From positions 30,214 through 94,213 of the forward strand of contig NZ_DGUN01000044.1 in assembly GCF_002395745.1 (NCBI RefSeq): DNA of 64,000 bases, given 5' to 3'. A program made the position numbers and the translations under genes. This document shows positions 17,525 through 27,037 of the stretch, one piece after another. How positions within the stretch are numbered: the stretch's first letter is position 1; each line of letters begins with the position of its first letter. The DNA is from Fibrobacter sp. UBA4309. GTDB lineage: Bacteria > Fibrobacterota > Fibrobacteria > Fibrobacterales > Fibrobacteraceae. The notes beneath the pieces are model-generated. The model did no database searches, was not told where the DNA came from, and saw only the letters and a list, made by a program, of their open reading frames with translations.

Positions 17525-19492
17525 ATGCGCTCCATCCAAAAATTTTCACTCGTCGCCACGTCGGCGCTCACCGCATTCCTTATCGCTTGCGGCGGTTCCT
17601 CTACGGACTCCACCGAAGAAGTGCAGCCCCAGCAGGTAGCCGAGCCTGACACCGGCACGGTCGAACCGCCTGCATTGCCCGACACAGGCGCGGCTCCGGC
17701 ATTCACGATTCCCGAAGAAGCCGCAGAAATCACTCCGGCAACAACGATTCCCGCCGAAGAAGGCAAGGGCATCCTCCTCGACGACATGGAAGACGGCAAC
17801 AACGAAATCTTGCTGGGCGGCACCTTCTGGTACACCTATGACGACAAAGACAATGACGGTGCATCCATCATCCTGACACCGATCAACGACGAAGGCTACC
17901 CCAAGGCAAGGCGTTCCGACAACGGCACCAACTACACCTGGGCCGTTTACTACAAGTTGGACAAGGGCGACTACCAGTACGATCCCTATGTAGGCTGGGG
18001 TTTCGAGCTCCCGGACTCCATCGACTACAGCCGTTTTGGCGGAATCACCTACTGGTACAAGGGTGGCGCCCATGAAGTCCATGTCGAAGTCAGCGACGTC
18101 ACGGACTACGACGTCCACCTCGCAAAGTTCCCTGTAGCTCGCGCCTGGACCAAGGCGACCGTACGCTTCAAGGATCTTGAGCAGGGCGGCTGGGGCAAGG
18201 AAGTCGAGTTCAACGCCAAGAACATCATCAAGATCAGCTTCCAGGCGAAGGGCGACGGCAAGCAGGACTCCGTGCTTATCGACAACGTTTACCTACAGGA
18301 TTCCAGCGAAGTAGCAAAAGATTCCGCCGACATGAAAATCAACGACCCCGTGATTCCCGTCGACACTATTGGTGACATCACCATCACCAATCCGCTCCAG
18401 GAAAAGGCGATGAAGTACCTGAACAAGGGCATCAATATCACCAACTGGCTCGAAGAGAACGGCACCGTGTTCAAGGGCGAATTCAAGTTCGACGAAGCCG
18501 ACGTGAAGCTCATGGCCGAAAACGGAATCAAGTCGTTGCGCCTGCCCATCGACCTCGACCAGTATACCACGAACCGCAACAAGTTTGTCGACGACACCAC
18601 CGGTACGATCGAGCTCGAATTTGACGACGAGAACCTCTTTACCGTACTCGACTCCTTCGTAGAATGGACCGGACGCTACGGCATGTCCATCGTGATCGAC
18701 TACCACGAATACGACAATAGCTACAACACGATCAGCGCAAAGAAGCCCGGTTACACAAAGATGATGGCGACCGTCTGGAAACATGTCGCAGCCCATTTCG
18801 CGGCAAACGAACGCGAGGACATCTTCTACGAACTCCTGAACGAACCTGACATGACCAATGGCAAGGTCACCACCGCCAACTGGCGCAAAGCCGCAAAGGA
18901 AGACATCGACTCCATCCGTACCGTCGACAAGAAGCACACCGTCATCTTCGGTGACGCCAAGTGGTACGACATCAAGCTCCTCGCCAACGGAAGCCCGCTC
19001 GACGATGACAACGTCATCTACGCCGTGCACACCTACGACCCGTTCGTATTCACGCACCAGGGTGCCGACTGGGCCGACACGAAGACAATCAAGAACCTGA
19101 TGTTCCCCTACGACAAGGAAAAGTGGTCCGAATACAGCGCCGACTTCGGCGTAAAAAAGAACACCGTAGCCTGGGTCGCCACGGGAGTCAAGGACTACTA
19201 CAAGAACGGTAACAAGGAAGCCATCTTAAGCGTGGTGCTACCCGCAAAAAAATGGGCAGTAAAGAACAACGTCCCGGTAATCATCAACGAATTCGGTGCC
19301 TACAGGAACAAGTCCGACGCCCAGTCCGTACTCAACTACCTCACGGCACTCCGCGAAATCAGCGATACGCTCCAGATTCCGCTCCAGCACTGGGGCTACA
19401 CCGGCGGCTTCGCCCTGTTCGAATCCGAAGGCGCGAGCCCGAAGGGCACCAAGCTCATCGAAGGCGTAAAAGAAGCCTACGGCCTGGAATAA
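17525..19492 (+). CDS. Lipoprotein endoglucanase: CBM11-like plus GH5 catalytic domain
   Basis: Outer-membrane-anchored cellulase of 655 residues. The signal peptide ends at lipobox LIAC with Cys22, followed by an acidic/Pro linker to about 80. A CBM11-like beta-sandwich spans about 80-255 (LLDDMEDGN start, GVGWGFE-like centre, IDNVYLQDS end). The GH5 (beta/alpha)8 domain spans about 290-655: KGINITNWLE, RLPIDLDQY, the acid/base Glu440 in LLNEPD and the nucleophile Glu589 in IINEFG. Both catalytic glutamates are present, so activity on beta-1,4-glucan or a related glucan is likely. It stands alone with its own promoter and a strong downstream hairpin. Confidence 0.9.
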   Translation: MRSIQKFSLVATSALTAFLIACGGSSTDSTEEVQPQQVAEPDTGTVEPPALPDTGAAPAFTIPEEAAEITPATTIPAEEGKGILLDDMEDGNNEILLGGTFWYTYDDKDNDGASIILTPINDEGYPKARRSDNGTNYTWAVYYKLDKGDYQYDPYVGWGFELPDSIDYSRFGGITYWYKGGAHEVHVEVSDVTDYDVHLAKFPVARAWTKATVRFKDLEQGGWGKEVEFNAKNIIKISFQAKGDGKQDSVLIDNVYLQDSSEVAKDSADMKINDPVIPVDTIGDITITNPLQEKAMKYLNKGINITNWLEENGTVFKGEFKFDEADVKLMAENGIKSLRLPIDLDQYTTNRNKFVDDTTGTIELEFDDENLFTVLDSFVEWTGRYGMSIVIDYHEYDNSYNTISAKKPGYTKMMATVWKHVAAHFAANEREDIFYELLNEPDMTNGKVTTANWRKAAKEDIDSIRTVDKKHTVIFGDAKWYDIKLLANGSPLDDDNVIYAVHTYDPFVFTHQGADWADTKTIKNLMFPYDKEKWSEYSADFGVKKNTVAWVATGVKDYYKNGNKEAILSVVLPAKKWAVKNNVPVIINEFGAYRNKSDAQSVLNYLTALREISDTLQIPLQHWGYTGGFALFESEGASPKGTKLIEGVKEAYGLE

Positions 19493-19515
19493 CCGATATT
19501 TTTATCACTCCTACT

Positions 19516-19549
19516 GAAACAGCCCCAGTTGAACGACTGGGGCTGTTTC
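19516..19549 (+). terminator. Strong hairpin after the GH5 gene
   Basis: Perfect 14-bp inverted repeat (GAAACAGCCCCAGT and its complement) with a 6-nt loop, 23 nt after the stop. No clean T-tract follows, but the stem is very stable. Confidence 0.7.
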
Positions 19550-19611
19550 CATTGATTTGCACCCCCTGTTTTGTGGGCGCGAAGTATCAAATTTCCTAAA
19601 TTAACGTTATA

Positions 19612-22600
19612 ATGTTCTTTAACGCGACACGAATACTGACCTGCGCCGCGGCGTTCCTTGCAGGAACCGCCGCCGCTGCCGGCTTTTACGGTAACCAGAG
19701 CGACATCAAGTGGAAAACCGCAGGTACCGAACATTTCCAGTTTATCTACCCGCAGGAATATTCCGGACACGCGGCCACCGTCTCGGCCTACGCCGAAGCC
19801 GTCTACGATTCCGTAGTGAGCCGCTACCGCATCGACCTGCCCGGACGCGTGAACGCGACCCTAAACAACGCCCTGTACAGCAACGGCAGCGCCGTCCCCA
19901 GCGAAAACGCAGTGAACCTCTGGCTCACCAACTGGGATTTCAAGGTGAGAAGCAGCCATGGCTGGCTTTCTGACGTGGTGACGCACGAATTCAGCCACCT
20001 GGTAAGCATCGAGAACGGCAGCAAGTTCATGCCGAACCTTTACGGCCTCCAGCTCAGCTATACCGACTACTACAACGAGCGCACCACCAGCGACTTCATG
20101 AGTTTCCTCCCGTTCACGTTGCAGCCCCTGTGGATTGCCGAAGGTACCGCGCAGTACGAGTCGAGCCGCATGGGATTCGACGCCTGGGACAGCCACCGCG
20201 ACATGCTCCTGCGCGTCGCCGCCGTCAACGATACGCTGCTCCCCCTCGAGTACATGCACGACTTTGCCGACAACTCCCTGTTTGCGGAACTCGGTCCCTA
20301 CACGCAGGGATTCTCGCTCGTGCGCTACATCGCCAAACATTACGGCGACGACGCCGTACCGAAGATCTGGTCCGAACTTTCGCGCCTGCACCGGGCGACA
20401 CTCGATGCGGCTCTCAAGAAAGTCCTCGGCATAGGCGAAAAGGAACTCTACGAAGCCTGGAAAAAAGAAATTACCGACGCCTACAAGGCCCAGGTCGATT
20501 CGCTCGGAACTCTCGTCGAAGGCACGAAGATGACCAAGGACGCCTTCTGGCAGGACTTCCCCGTCGTCGCGGGCAAGAACCTCTACGGCGTATCGAATTT
20601 CGGCGGGCCGTGGTTTGACGGTTCCGTCTTCAAGATGCCGCTTGGCGAGACAAAAGATAGCGCCGGCGTCAAGGATTCCACAGAAGTCATCGACGGCGTA
20701 GAAATCGGCGAGATTTCCATCGAGACAGACGATACCGATTCGACCATCGACATCGGGGACTATGCCAAGTCCGGCTTCCGCGTCAAGAAGCCCTGGTTCG
20801 ACAAGGGTATCGACGTGTACGACGCCCCGGAAAAAGGCCCGATCCTCGCCTACGTGAGTTTCCAGAACCGCGACAAGGACGGGCACGCCCACTTCGACAT
20901 CGCGGTGAGCGACACGAACAAGAACAAGCTTTCGCTGACATACCTCGCCGACGCCGTTTACCCCGCATTCAGCCCCAAGGGGAACGAAGTCGCCTTCGCC
21001 CGTCGTGAGCCGTTCAGCACGCGGTTCGTACTGAGCAAGGTGCCGTTCAATGCCGACTTCAGCGAATACACTGCCGAAGACCCGATAGACATCTTTGTGC
21101 CCGACCCACAATACAAGTACTATAACATCTACAGCCCCAAGTTCAGCCCCAACGGCAACCGCATCGCATTCGGATTCTTCGATGACGTCCACCGCGGCAT
21201 CGCCGTGATTGACGCCGACGGCAAGAACATGAAAGTCGTGAGCACCGAAGGTTTCGACGAACGCGACGTGAACTGGATTGACGACAGCAAGATCGTATTC
21301 GCCAGCAACAGGAACGGCATCTTCAACCTGTTCGAGAAAGACCTGACGACCGGCACCGAACGCCCCCTCACGAATGTCGTGGGCGGCGCCTTCACGCCGG
21401 CACTCGCTGGCGACACGCTCTACTTTACGCAGTACGACAAGGACGGGTTCTCGCTCTACAAGATGCCCTACGGGGAACTCCCGATGGTAAGCGACACCGC
21501 CATCACCGTGACCGAGCGCGACAGCACGATTCAGGTCGCGGATACGGTATGGAATTGCCTGGACGGGAACGATTCTCCAGATTCCGGCTCCCTTCGACTT
21601 CGCTCAGGGCAGGCTCTGGCCGGAGTGACGCAGGACTCGACAGCCGGTATGACGCAGGATTCCTGCACAAAAACTCCGACCGTCACCATGCGCGATTCAG
21701 TCATCAAAATTGCCGACACCGTCCGCACAGTATCGCAAAAGCCCGCCCCTGGCGAAATCGTGCTGAAGGGCACGCTCCCGCCCAAAATCAAAAAGCATAT
21801 CGAACTGGCTGACCGCGAATTCGCCGGTGCCGAAAAAGACTACAAGCCCATTCCCAACGTCGCCATGTTCATCCCGATGCTCAGTTTCAACGAAAACGCC
21901 CCGGACTTGACCGTTTTCGGCGAAGGCGAAGTGAAGGCAAAAGCCGGGCTAGCGGTAATTCTCAGCGACCCGCTCAAAAAGAACGTCGTGCAGCTCGGGC
22001 TCCTGTTGGAACTCGGCAAGGGCATCGACTACATCAATTCCGACGGCCTGAATCCCGAACTGGAAAAGGAATTCTTCGCCGCCTGGCAAAACACGAGCAC
22101 GCCTATCGACCTGGCGCTCATGTACAGCTACGCCAACTACACTAGCAAGGACACCGTCCGCTACGAAGACGTCCGTGCCCACAACGGCGACAGCCTCGGC
22201 ATCAGCCACTACTCCACGGCGCTGCAGTCTATCGTCGGCATGGCCGGCTACAGCATCTTCAAGTCTATCGACACGTTGCAGGTGGCGCTCGGATACGACT
22301 GGGCGAACTTCAACCTCTACGAAGACAACTTCGACTGGACCTACCACAAGAGAATCAGCGCGCTCGCGCTGTTCGGCCTATACGGCGACCACGAAGGCGA
22401 AGAAGGTTCCGGAATCAGCGGCCAGGGCAACGGAGCGGTCGTTTCTTACCAGTACTCGAACAGCGACCTCTACCGTCCGGGAACCTTCTCCGAAAGCTTC
22501 TACGTGACCGAAAGCGGTTCGATCAAGCCCAAGTACAGGAACTTCAATATCAACGAAATCGGTCTGAATCTCTACGGGAGCATTCAGAGCCCGCTTACCG

Positions 22601-23154
22601 GGGCAAGGCTTGCCGCCGGCGCAAAACTCAGCGGCGTAATCGCCTGGAATACCGACGCCGCCGAAGACACGCTGGACTCCTACTACTACAACCCCGTATT
22701 CCTGGAAGGCTACCCCTACCTGCGCAGCTCCGAAAGCTACACGTTGGCCGGGACAAAGACCGCCGTCGCGGAACTTCACTACCTGTTCCCCATTTTCGAG
22801 GACTGGCGCAAGAGCGTCTGGATTTTCTCCACGCGCGACCTGTATATCGACATCTTCGCGCAGGCGGGCGCCGCCTGGAACGACAAGTGGTTCGACATGG
22901 ACAAGTTCAAGGACCACGATTTCTGGGACCGCTCCGTGGGCATGAGCCTCCGCATGGCCAACAAGGTATTCTACGGCACGCCGTTTGACATCTCGTTCAC
23001 GCTCGCCCGCGGGCTAAGCCGCATCGGCGAAGACAGCAACCTGCATGGCGGAAGAAAGCTCAACCCGATAGACCTGCCCCTCGTGCCGAAGGACTTCGCC
23101 CCGACCAAGATCAAGTTCGCGATCGGGATGGGGTTCACGAATTCGTGGCAATAA
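19612..23154 (+). CDS. Secreted gluzincin-like / TolB-type beta-propeller / outer-membrane barrel protein
   Basis: Large envelope protein of 1180 residues with a signal peptide to about residue 22. The N-terminal part holds a metalloprotease-type motif HEFSH (about 125-129) followed some 50 residues later by WIAEGTAQYE, the usual third zinc ligand of a gluzincin fold. The middle (about 400-620) has TolB-like WD40 repeats (YPAFSPKGNEVAF, YSPKFSPNGNRIAFGF, RDVNWIDDSKIVFASN). The C-terminal 400 residues look like an outer-membrane beta-barrel with a BamA-like strand pattern, ending in an aromatic residue region. Related proteins are annotated as Tol biopolymer or peptidase MA-like proteins with no known role. 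A repeat-derived insertion interrupts the propeller-barrel linker near 21590. Confidence 0.72.
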   Translation: MFFNATRILTCAAAFLAGTAAAAGFYGNQSDIKWKTAGTEHFQFIYPQEYSGHAATVSAYAEAVYDSVVSRYRIDLPGRVNATLNNALYSNGSAVPSENAVNLWLTNWDFKVRSSHGWLSDVVTHEFSHLVSIENGSKFMPNLYGLQLSYTDYYNERTTSDFMSFLPFTLQPLWIAEGTAQYESSRMGFDAWDSHRDMLLRVAAVNDTLLPLEYMHDFADNSLFAELGPYTQGFSLVRYIAKHYGDDAVPKIWSELSRLHRATLDAALKKVLGIGEKELYEAWKKEITDAYKAQVDSLGTLVEGTKMTKDAFWQDFPVVAGKNLYGVSNFGGPWFDGSVFKMPLGETKDSAGVKDSTEVIDGVEIGEISIETDDTDSTIDIGDYAKSGFRVKKPWFDKGIDVYDAPEKGPILAYVSFQNRDKDGHAHFDIAVSDTNKNKLSLTYLADAVYPAFSPKGNEVAFARREPFSTRFVLSKVPFNADFSEYTAEDPIDIFVPDPQYKYYNIYSPKFSPNGNRIAFGFFDDVHRGIAVIDADGKNMKVVSTEGFDERDVNWIDDSKIVFASNRNGIFNLFEKDLTTGTERPLTNVVGGAFTPALAGDTLYFTQYDKDGFSLYKMPYGELPMVSDTAITVTERDSTIQVADTVWNCLDGNDSPDSGSLRLRSGQALAGVTQDSTAGMTQDSCTKTPTVTMRDSVIKIADTVRTVSQKPAPGEIVLKGTLPPKIKKHIELADREFAGAEKDYKPIPNVAMFIPMLSFNENAPDLTVFGEGEVKAKAGLAVILSDPLKKNVVQLGLLLELGKGIDYINSDGLNPELEKEFFAAWQNTSTPIDLALMYSYANYTSKDTVRYEDVRAHNGDSLGISHYSTALQSIVGMAGYSIFKSIDTLQVALGYDWANFNLYEDNFDWTYHKRISALALFGLYGDHEGEEGSGISGQGNGAVVSYQYSNSDLYRPGTFSESFYVTESGSIKPKYRNFNINEIGLNLYGSIQSPLTGARLAAGAKLSGVIAWNTDAAEDTLDSYYYNPVFLEGYPYLRSSESYTLAGTKTAVAELHYLFPIFEDWRKSVWIFSTRDLYIDIFAQAGAAWNDKWFDMDKFKDHDFWDRSVGMSLRMANKVFYGTPFDISFTLARGLSRIGEDSNLHGGRKLNPIDLPLVPKDFAPTKIKFAIGMGFTNSWQ
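21584..21630. repeat. Dispersed CCCTTCGACTTCGCTCAGGG-type repeat inside a coding region
   Basis: The 20-bp core at 21590-21609 is a widely distributed short dispersed repeat in bacterial genomes and MAGs. Here it is translated in frame as part of SLRLRSGQA. It is normally found between genes. The call is from memory of the motif, not a search. Confidence 0.6.
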
Positions 23155-23159
23155 ACGGA

Positions 23160-23603
23160 TTATTTTCTTTTCGGGCGGTCGGCTTCGCCGGGCAGCAACT
23201 GGCCCGGGCTAGAGCGCTCCCCGTCCTTGCCCGTAAAGTTCGGATTGAACTGCTTGATCTTGTTCTTCTTGACTTCGCCCTGGACTTCGATCAGGTGGGT
23301 TTCCCATTCCTGCAGGGCATTGTCCAGGTCGGCACGGGCATTCAACATGAGTTCGCGCAGTTGCAGCAGTTCCTGCATCTGTTCGCGCTTCATCATCCAC
23401 AGCTCTTCTTCTTCGGGCATGCGTTCGATGTTGAAAAGCAAGTTGAGGTACTTGTCCTCGGCTTCCTTGTACGCCTTGTACATCTCGGTATAAATCATGT
23501 GACGGTCGTCCACCATCGTCTGCTGCGGAGACGGGTGCGACGTGCAACCCGCAAAAAGCGCGGACGCCACGGCAAACGGCAATATTCTGGACAATGCTAC
23601 CAT
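23160..23603 (-). CDS. Small helical lipoprotein of unknown function
   Basis: 147 residues with a signal peptide and lipobox (LFAGC, then TSHP). The rest is strongly helical and charged: a segment at about 30-115 rich in Glu, Met, Leu and Gln that is likely a coiled coil, then a basic disordered end. It is the third of three adjacent small lipoprotein genes on the minus strand, 4 nt after the 308-residue lipoprotein gene, so it is probably co-transcribed with it. It ends 5 nt from the converging barrel-protein gene. I do not recognise the family. Confidence 0.75.
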   Translation of the reverse strand: MVALSRILPFAVASALFAGCTSHPSPQQTMVDDRHMIYTEMYKAYKEAEDKYLNLLFNIERMPEEEELWMMKREQMQELLQLRELMLNARADLDNALQEWETHLIEVQGEVKKNKIKQFNPNFTGKDGERSSPGQLLPGEADRPKRK

Positions 23604-23607
23604 GAAA

Positions 23608-24534
23608 CTATTCCGCCGGTTCCTCGTACTTGACTTTCAGGTTGTACAGGCGCTCGTTGGTCACGTGGCTCGTGAACTTCACGGTATCCTTCGTCACCGG
23701 ATGCACCATGGTATGCGTCCCGACCTTCACTTCGCGTTCCTGGCAGGGGACGCCCGTGGCGTAGTCGATCATCACCTCGAACTGCGTTTCGTATTCCGCC
23801 TTGTGCCCGGCGGTATAGGCCTTGTACTTTTCGGGGATGATATTGCTATTCACGTGCTGTTCCCAGATATAGTAGGGGAAGCTTTCCGTCTCGTGCAGGT
23901 ATACGATGTAGTCTAGGCAGCGGCGATGGTCGCGGTTCTCGAAACCCTTCGTGACCACGGAATCGATCTTGATAAGTGCAAAGTTCAGGCGTCCCTGCTC
24001 TTCAAGCATCTTCGTGATGTTCGCCTTCACGGGAACCGTGCCCGTAAGCAGGTGGTCCATTTCCCAGCGGTGCTTTTCCAGGCGCTTGAGATGCGGCTTG
24101 TAGTCCGGATTCTGGAGCTGCTTGCGCCATTTTTCGGGCATAGGAATATGGACTAGCAAGGAATCGTACCCGTCATCGATGCCTTCCAGACTTACCACGT
24201 TGCGGTCCAGCGCCTTCGTGGTGACATCCTTGATGCGCCAGGCCAGTTCCGACGGCATGAAGTTCTTGAGGTAGCCGCGGGACTTGTCGATCTTGTATTC
24301 GCGTTTCACGACAACCGTGTCGCCCGACGAAGAATAGTGCAAGTCGGCATACGTGCCCGTGATGGTTCCCATCTGTTCTTCGCCCTTCATGTCGATGGTC
24401 GCAAAGTAACTTTCGGCATAGAGTTCTATGTCGACAGGCTCTGTCAGAGCGTAATTCATCGTGACTTCGGATTCACCACATGCGGAAAGGACAAACGCGG
24501 CAGCGCAGGCCACTCCCAAAAATCTCTTTACCAT
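23608..24534 (-). CDS. Lipoprotein of unknown function
   Basis: 308 residues with signal peptide and lipobox (VLSAC, then GES). The mature part is mixed alpha/beta with many charged residues. There is a SSSGD stretch near 70, a EHV-N/S segment, and a C-terminal beta-rich part that includes CQEREVKVGTHTMVHPVTKDTVKF. No domain recognised. An AGGA lies 9 nt before the ATG. It precedes the small helical lipoprotein by 4 nt and follows the 24567-25013 gene after 32 nt, suggesting a lipoprotein operon. Confidence 0.75.
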   Translation of the reverse strand: MVKRFLGVACAAAFVLSACGESEVTMNYALTEPVDIELYAESYFATIDMKGEEQMGTITGTYADLHYSSSGDTVVVKREYKIDKSRGYLKNFMPSELAWRIKDVTTKALDRNVVSLEGIDDGYDSLLVHIPMPEKWRKQLQNPDYKPHLKRLEKHRWEMDHLLTGTVPVKANITKMLEEQGRLNFALIKIDSVVTKGFENRDHRRCLDYIVYLHETESFPYYIWEQHVNSNIIPEKYKAYTAGHKAEYETQFEVMIDYATGVPCQEREVKVGTHTMVHPVTKDTVKFTSHVTNERLYNLKVKYEEPAE

Positions 24535-24566
24535 TATCGATATTCCTATAATGCAGGATCAAAACG

Positions 24567-25013
24567 TTATTTCTTCACAAGGGTAATCTGCTTTGCGGCA
24601 AGCACCTTCCCTGCGGCAGAAATCTCGATGACCACCGTGCCGGGCTCCTTGTGCCTCGTAAGTTCGCGGGCCGTCATGAACTCGCTGTGCTTGGTACGGC
24701 CCTGGAGCGTGTAGGAGCTCATCTTGTCGGAAACCCGGGCTTCGTGGTTCCAGATTTCCCCGCCCTTCTTCTCGAGAGTGCCTTCGTAGAAGGTAATCCT
24801 CAGCGAGTTGAAGTCGAATCCGGTTCCATAGCGGAACTGGATATAGAGCGGGTCCCCCATGTTGAACTCGGTGGAGGTGTCCGCCACGATTTGCAAAGCG
24901 GGATTCCACTCCCTTCCGCAAACCACGACGGGGTCTTCGGTTCGGCAGCCGACCAGCATGGAGCCGACCACCAACAGAATTGCCAGAATAGCATGTCTAG
25001 AAGTTTTTTTCAT
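24567..25013 (-). CDS. Small lipoprotein with beta-sandwich-like C-terminus
   Basis: 148 residues from the ATG at 25013, chosen because AAGGAT precedes it by about 10 nt and the protein then begins with a proper signal peptide (MKKTSRHAIL). The lipobox is LVGC, then RTED. The mature chain alternates hydrophobic residues in a pattern typical of an Ig-like or C2-like sandwich (YIQFRYGTGFDF, GTVVIEISAAGKVLA). A longer reading to 25082 would place sequence in front of the signal peptide and overlap the upstream gene. Function unknown. Confidence 0.72.
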   Translation of the reverse strand: MKKTSRHAILAILLVVGSMLVGCRTEDPVVVCGREWNPALQIVADTSTEFNMGDPLYIQFRYGTGFDFNSLRITFYEGTLEKKGGEIWNHEARVSDKMSSYTLQGRTKHSEFMTARELTRHKEPGTVVIEISAAGKVLAAKQITLVKK

Positions 25014-25030
25014 TTTTCCCATCCTTATTA

Positions 25031-25591
25031 TTAAAACCAGAAGCGCAAGCCAACTCTGAAATAGAAATCGGGGAGTTCCCATTCCGTATCGTTGTCATCG
25101 TGATGGTCGTCGGCATCCCACCATAGATAGTGGAATTCGCCCACCGGATTCAATTCCAGGAAAAGCTGCAACGGCACCACGGGGAATTCCCACTGGTAGC
25201 CGCCAGTCACGCCTAAGCGTAAAGCGAAGCCACCGGCATCCCAGTCGTTGCCGATATCTTCGTCCCACCAGCCGATACCGCCTACGGGGCCGCCATAGAA
25301 CCCCATACGTCCGATATTGTCCGGGACCATGCCCAGATAGTAATTCCAATAGTAGCCGAAATAGGCTCCGAGCGAATTATCGCCGCTGCTGAAATAAAGG
25401 TGTCCGTAAATATCTATAACGACATCGGCACCCATACGCATCTGGAAATCCAGGCCGGCATGCTCACCGGGGTTGCCCGCCTGCAACCAGCCACCGATGC
25501 CCATGTTCTTTTCGGCAGCCGCGCTTCCCGCGAAAGCCGACGCGACAAGACAGAATGTCGCAATCACCAAAACTTTAATTCTCATTCCCAT
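25031..25591 (-). CDS. Small outer-membrane beta-barrel-like protein
   Basis: 186 residues with a cleavable signal peptide (to AGSAAAE) and then alternating aromatic/Gly strands (GHLYFSSGDNSLGAYFGYYWNYY, GGFALRLGVTGGYQWEF). It ends in a typical C-terminal barrel strand, FRVGLRFWF, with a terminal Phe for recognition by the BAM machinery. The start at 25591 is supported by a TAATTT hexamer exactly 7 nt upstream, a leaderless-type arrangement. ATGs at 25597 and 25585 are alternatives. It may be the first gene of the following minus-strand lipoprotein group (18-nt gap). Confidence 0.75.
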   Translation of the reverse strand: MGMRIKVLVIATFCLVASAFAGSAAAEKNMGIGGWLQAGNPGEHAGLDFQMRMGADVVIDIYGHLYFSSGDNSLGAYFGYYWNYYLGMVPDNIGRMGFYGGPVGGIGWWDEDIGNDWDAGGFALRLGVTGGYQWEFPVVPLQLFLELNPVGEFHYLWWDADDHHDDNDTEWELPDFYFRVGLRFWF

Positions 25592-25644
25592 ATGCATCAA
25601 ATTAGCAAAAACGCCTGTAAAATGCCGTAAACATCGCAAAAAAA

Positions 25645-26919
25645 TCAGCGGCTTAGCACGAGAAGCATCTCCAAATGGGGCGTTTGAGGATAAAACGCAA
25701 ATCCTTCGGCCTTGCCTATCGTAAATCCCGACGCGGCAAGCTTCGCATAGTCGCGGGCGAGCGTCACCGGGTCGCACGAGACGTAAATCAGGCGGTTCAC
25801 GGAACTGGCCGCGATAGCGTCCAGGACTTCTTTCGGGAGGCCGGTGCGCGGGGGGTCGACGATGAGCGTCGCAGGCACATCCACCACGTTCTGGGCAAGC
25901 CACTGCTCGGCAGGGGCGGAGACGTTCTGTACGGAGGTCCCGCGCGCGTCGGCCGGGCGGTTCGCGGAGAGGTTGACCTCTGCGTGCCTGAGGCATCCTT
26001 CGTCGCGTTCCACGGTCGTGACGCGCTTGAATTTTTCTCGCAGCAGGGCGGCAAAAAAGCCTACACCGCTAAAGAGGTCTATGAGCCATTCGTCGCTAGC
26101 CTTTCCAGAAGCGATGCCCTCGTCAACCGCATTGCACACGGACTGTACGAGTTCGGGGAGCAGCGAAAGGTTGCTCTGGAAAAACACGGAGGCGTCGGTC
26201 TCGATCTTTTTGCCGCCAATATCCACCGCACCCTGCGCGTACTTTTCAAAATCCTCCGCAGGCATTCCCGCATAATAGAAAGACACCTTGCCCGTCCCGT
26301 CGTCAAAAACGTTCACATCGATTTCGCGCGGAAAACGTTTCCGCTTGTCCGTAAAGATTTCTCGCGCGGGGCCCTGCAAAAAAGCGTTCAACGCCGGCGT
26401 CAACACCGGACATTCCTTGAAAAACGCGATGCGATTGCTCTCCTGCTCGCGGAAACCGAACCGCACGATTTCCCTGTCGCCTGCACGGTCCCTCGAGACC
26501 ACGACACGGGCACGGTTACGGTAGCCCCAGGGATTTCCGGTACGAATGCAAAAACTGTCCGGCAGGTCCGTATGGGCCAAACGCCTGAAATTCTCGCGTT
26601 CCACGTGCTCGATAAACTCAGCCTGCTTCTCGGAAGCGAGATGTTGCAGGCTGCATCCGCCACACCTGCCGTACAGGGGGCAACGGGGCTGTGCGCGGTA
26701 TTCACTGGCGTCAAGGATTTCCATGGCAACGCCTCGCGCAAAATCTTTTTTTGACAACGTAATCTCGACGCGGCAACGTTCTCCCGGAAGAGCCCCCTTC
26801 ACAAAGCACACGCGGCCATCGGGCAGGCGCGCCATGCCCTCGCCGCCCTGCACCATCTTCTCGATGAGCACCTCGGACTCCTCGCGGGGTTTCCTTGATT
26901 TTGCGTAATTGCGAGCCAT
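25645..26919 (-). CDS. rlmD: 23S rRNA (uracil-C5)-methyltransferase, RlmD/RumA type
   Basis: SAM-dependent m5U methyltransferase of 424 residues. The N-terminal TRAM domain is at about 15-70. An iron-sulfur motif has Cys80, Cys86 and Cys89 (RCPLYGRCGGC) with a later Cys in KECPVL. The SAM domain has DLFSGVGFFAALL, DPPRTGLP and the catalytic SCDPVTLARD. The iron-sulfur ligands favour RlmD/RlmC over TrmA; which uridine is modified cannot be told. The ATG at 26919 has TATCTT 7 nt upstream and no Shine-Dalgarno, so the transcript may be leaderless. Confidence 0.9.
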   Translation of the reverse strand: MARNYAKSRKPREESEVLIEKMVQGGEGMARLPDGRVCFVKGALPGERCRVEITLSKKDFARGVAMEILDASEYRAQPRCPLYGRCGGCSLQHLASEKQAEFIEHVERENFRRLAHTDLPDSFCIRTGNPWGYRNRARVVVSRDRAGDREIVRFGFREQESNRIAFFKECPVLTPALNAFLQGPAREIFTDKRKRFPREIDVNVFDDGTGKVSFYYAGMPAEDFEKYAQGAVDIGGKKIETDASVFFQSNLSLLPELVQSVCNAVDEGIASGKASDEWLIDLFSGVGFFAALLREKFKRVTTVERDEGCLRHAEVNLSANRPADARGTSVQNVSAPAEQWLAQNVVDVPATLIVDPPRTGLPKEVLDAIAASSVNRLIYVSCDPVTLARDYAKLAASGFTIGKAEGFAFYPQTPHLEMLLVLSR

Positions 26920-26968
26920 GAGCAACAAGATAGAATTTTCTCGCCATGCATTCCATCGTCAAAAACAC

Positions 26969-27000
26969 GCCTGTCATCCCGCTCACAGGCCCTGACAGGC
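26969..27000. repeat. Inverted repeat in the rlmD-mlaE divergent region
   Basis: GCCTGTCA at 26969-26976 is repeated inverted as TGACAGGC at 26993-27000 with a 16-nt spacer. It sits 38 nt before the mlaE ATG, so it may be an operator. Function not shown. Confidence 0.35.
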
Positions 27001-27037
27001 ATTTTTAAATGTATTTTTCTATATTTCGGGCTCCTAA

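Noticed and set aside
23160..25591. A phage or mobile island covering the small lipoprotein group
   Set aside because: No integrase, transposase or att-like repeats were seen, and the genes all look like ordinary envelope proteins.
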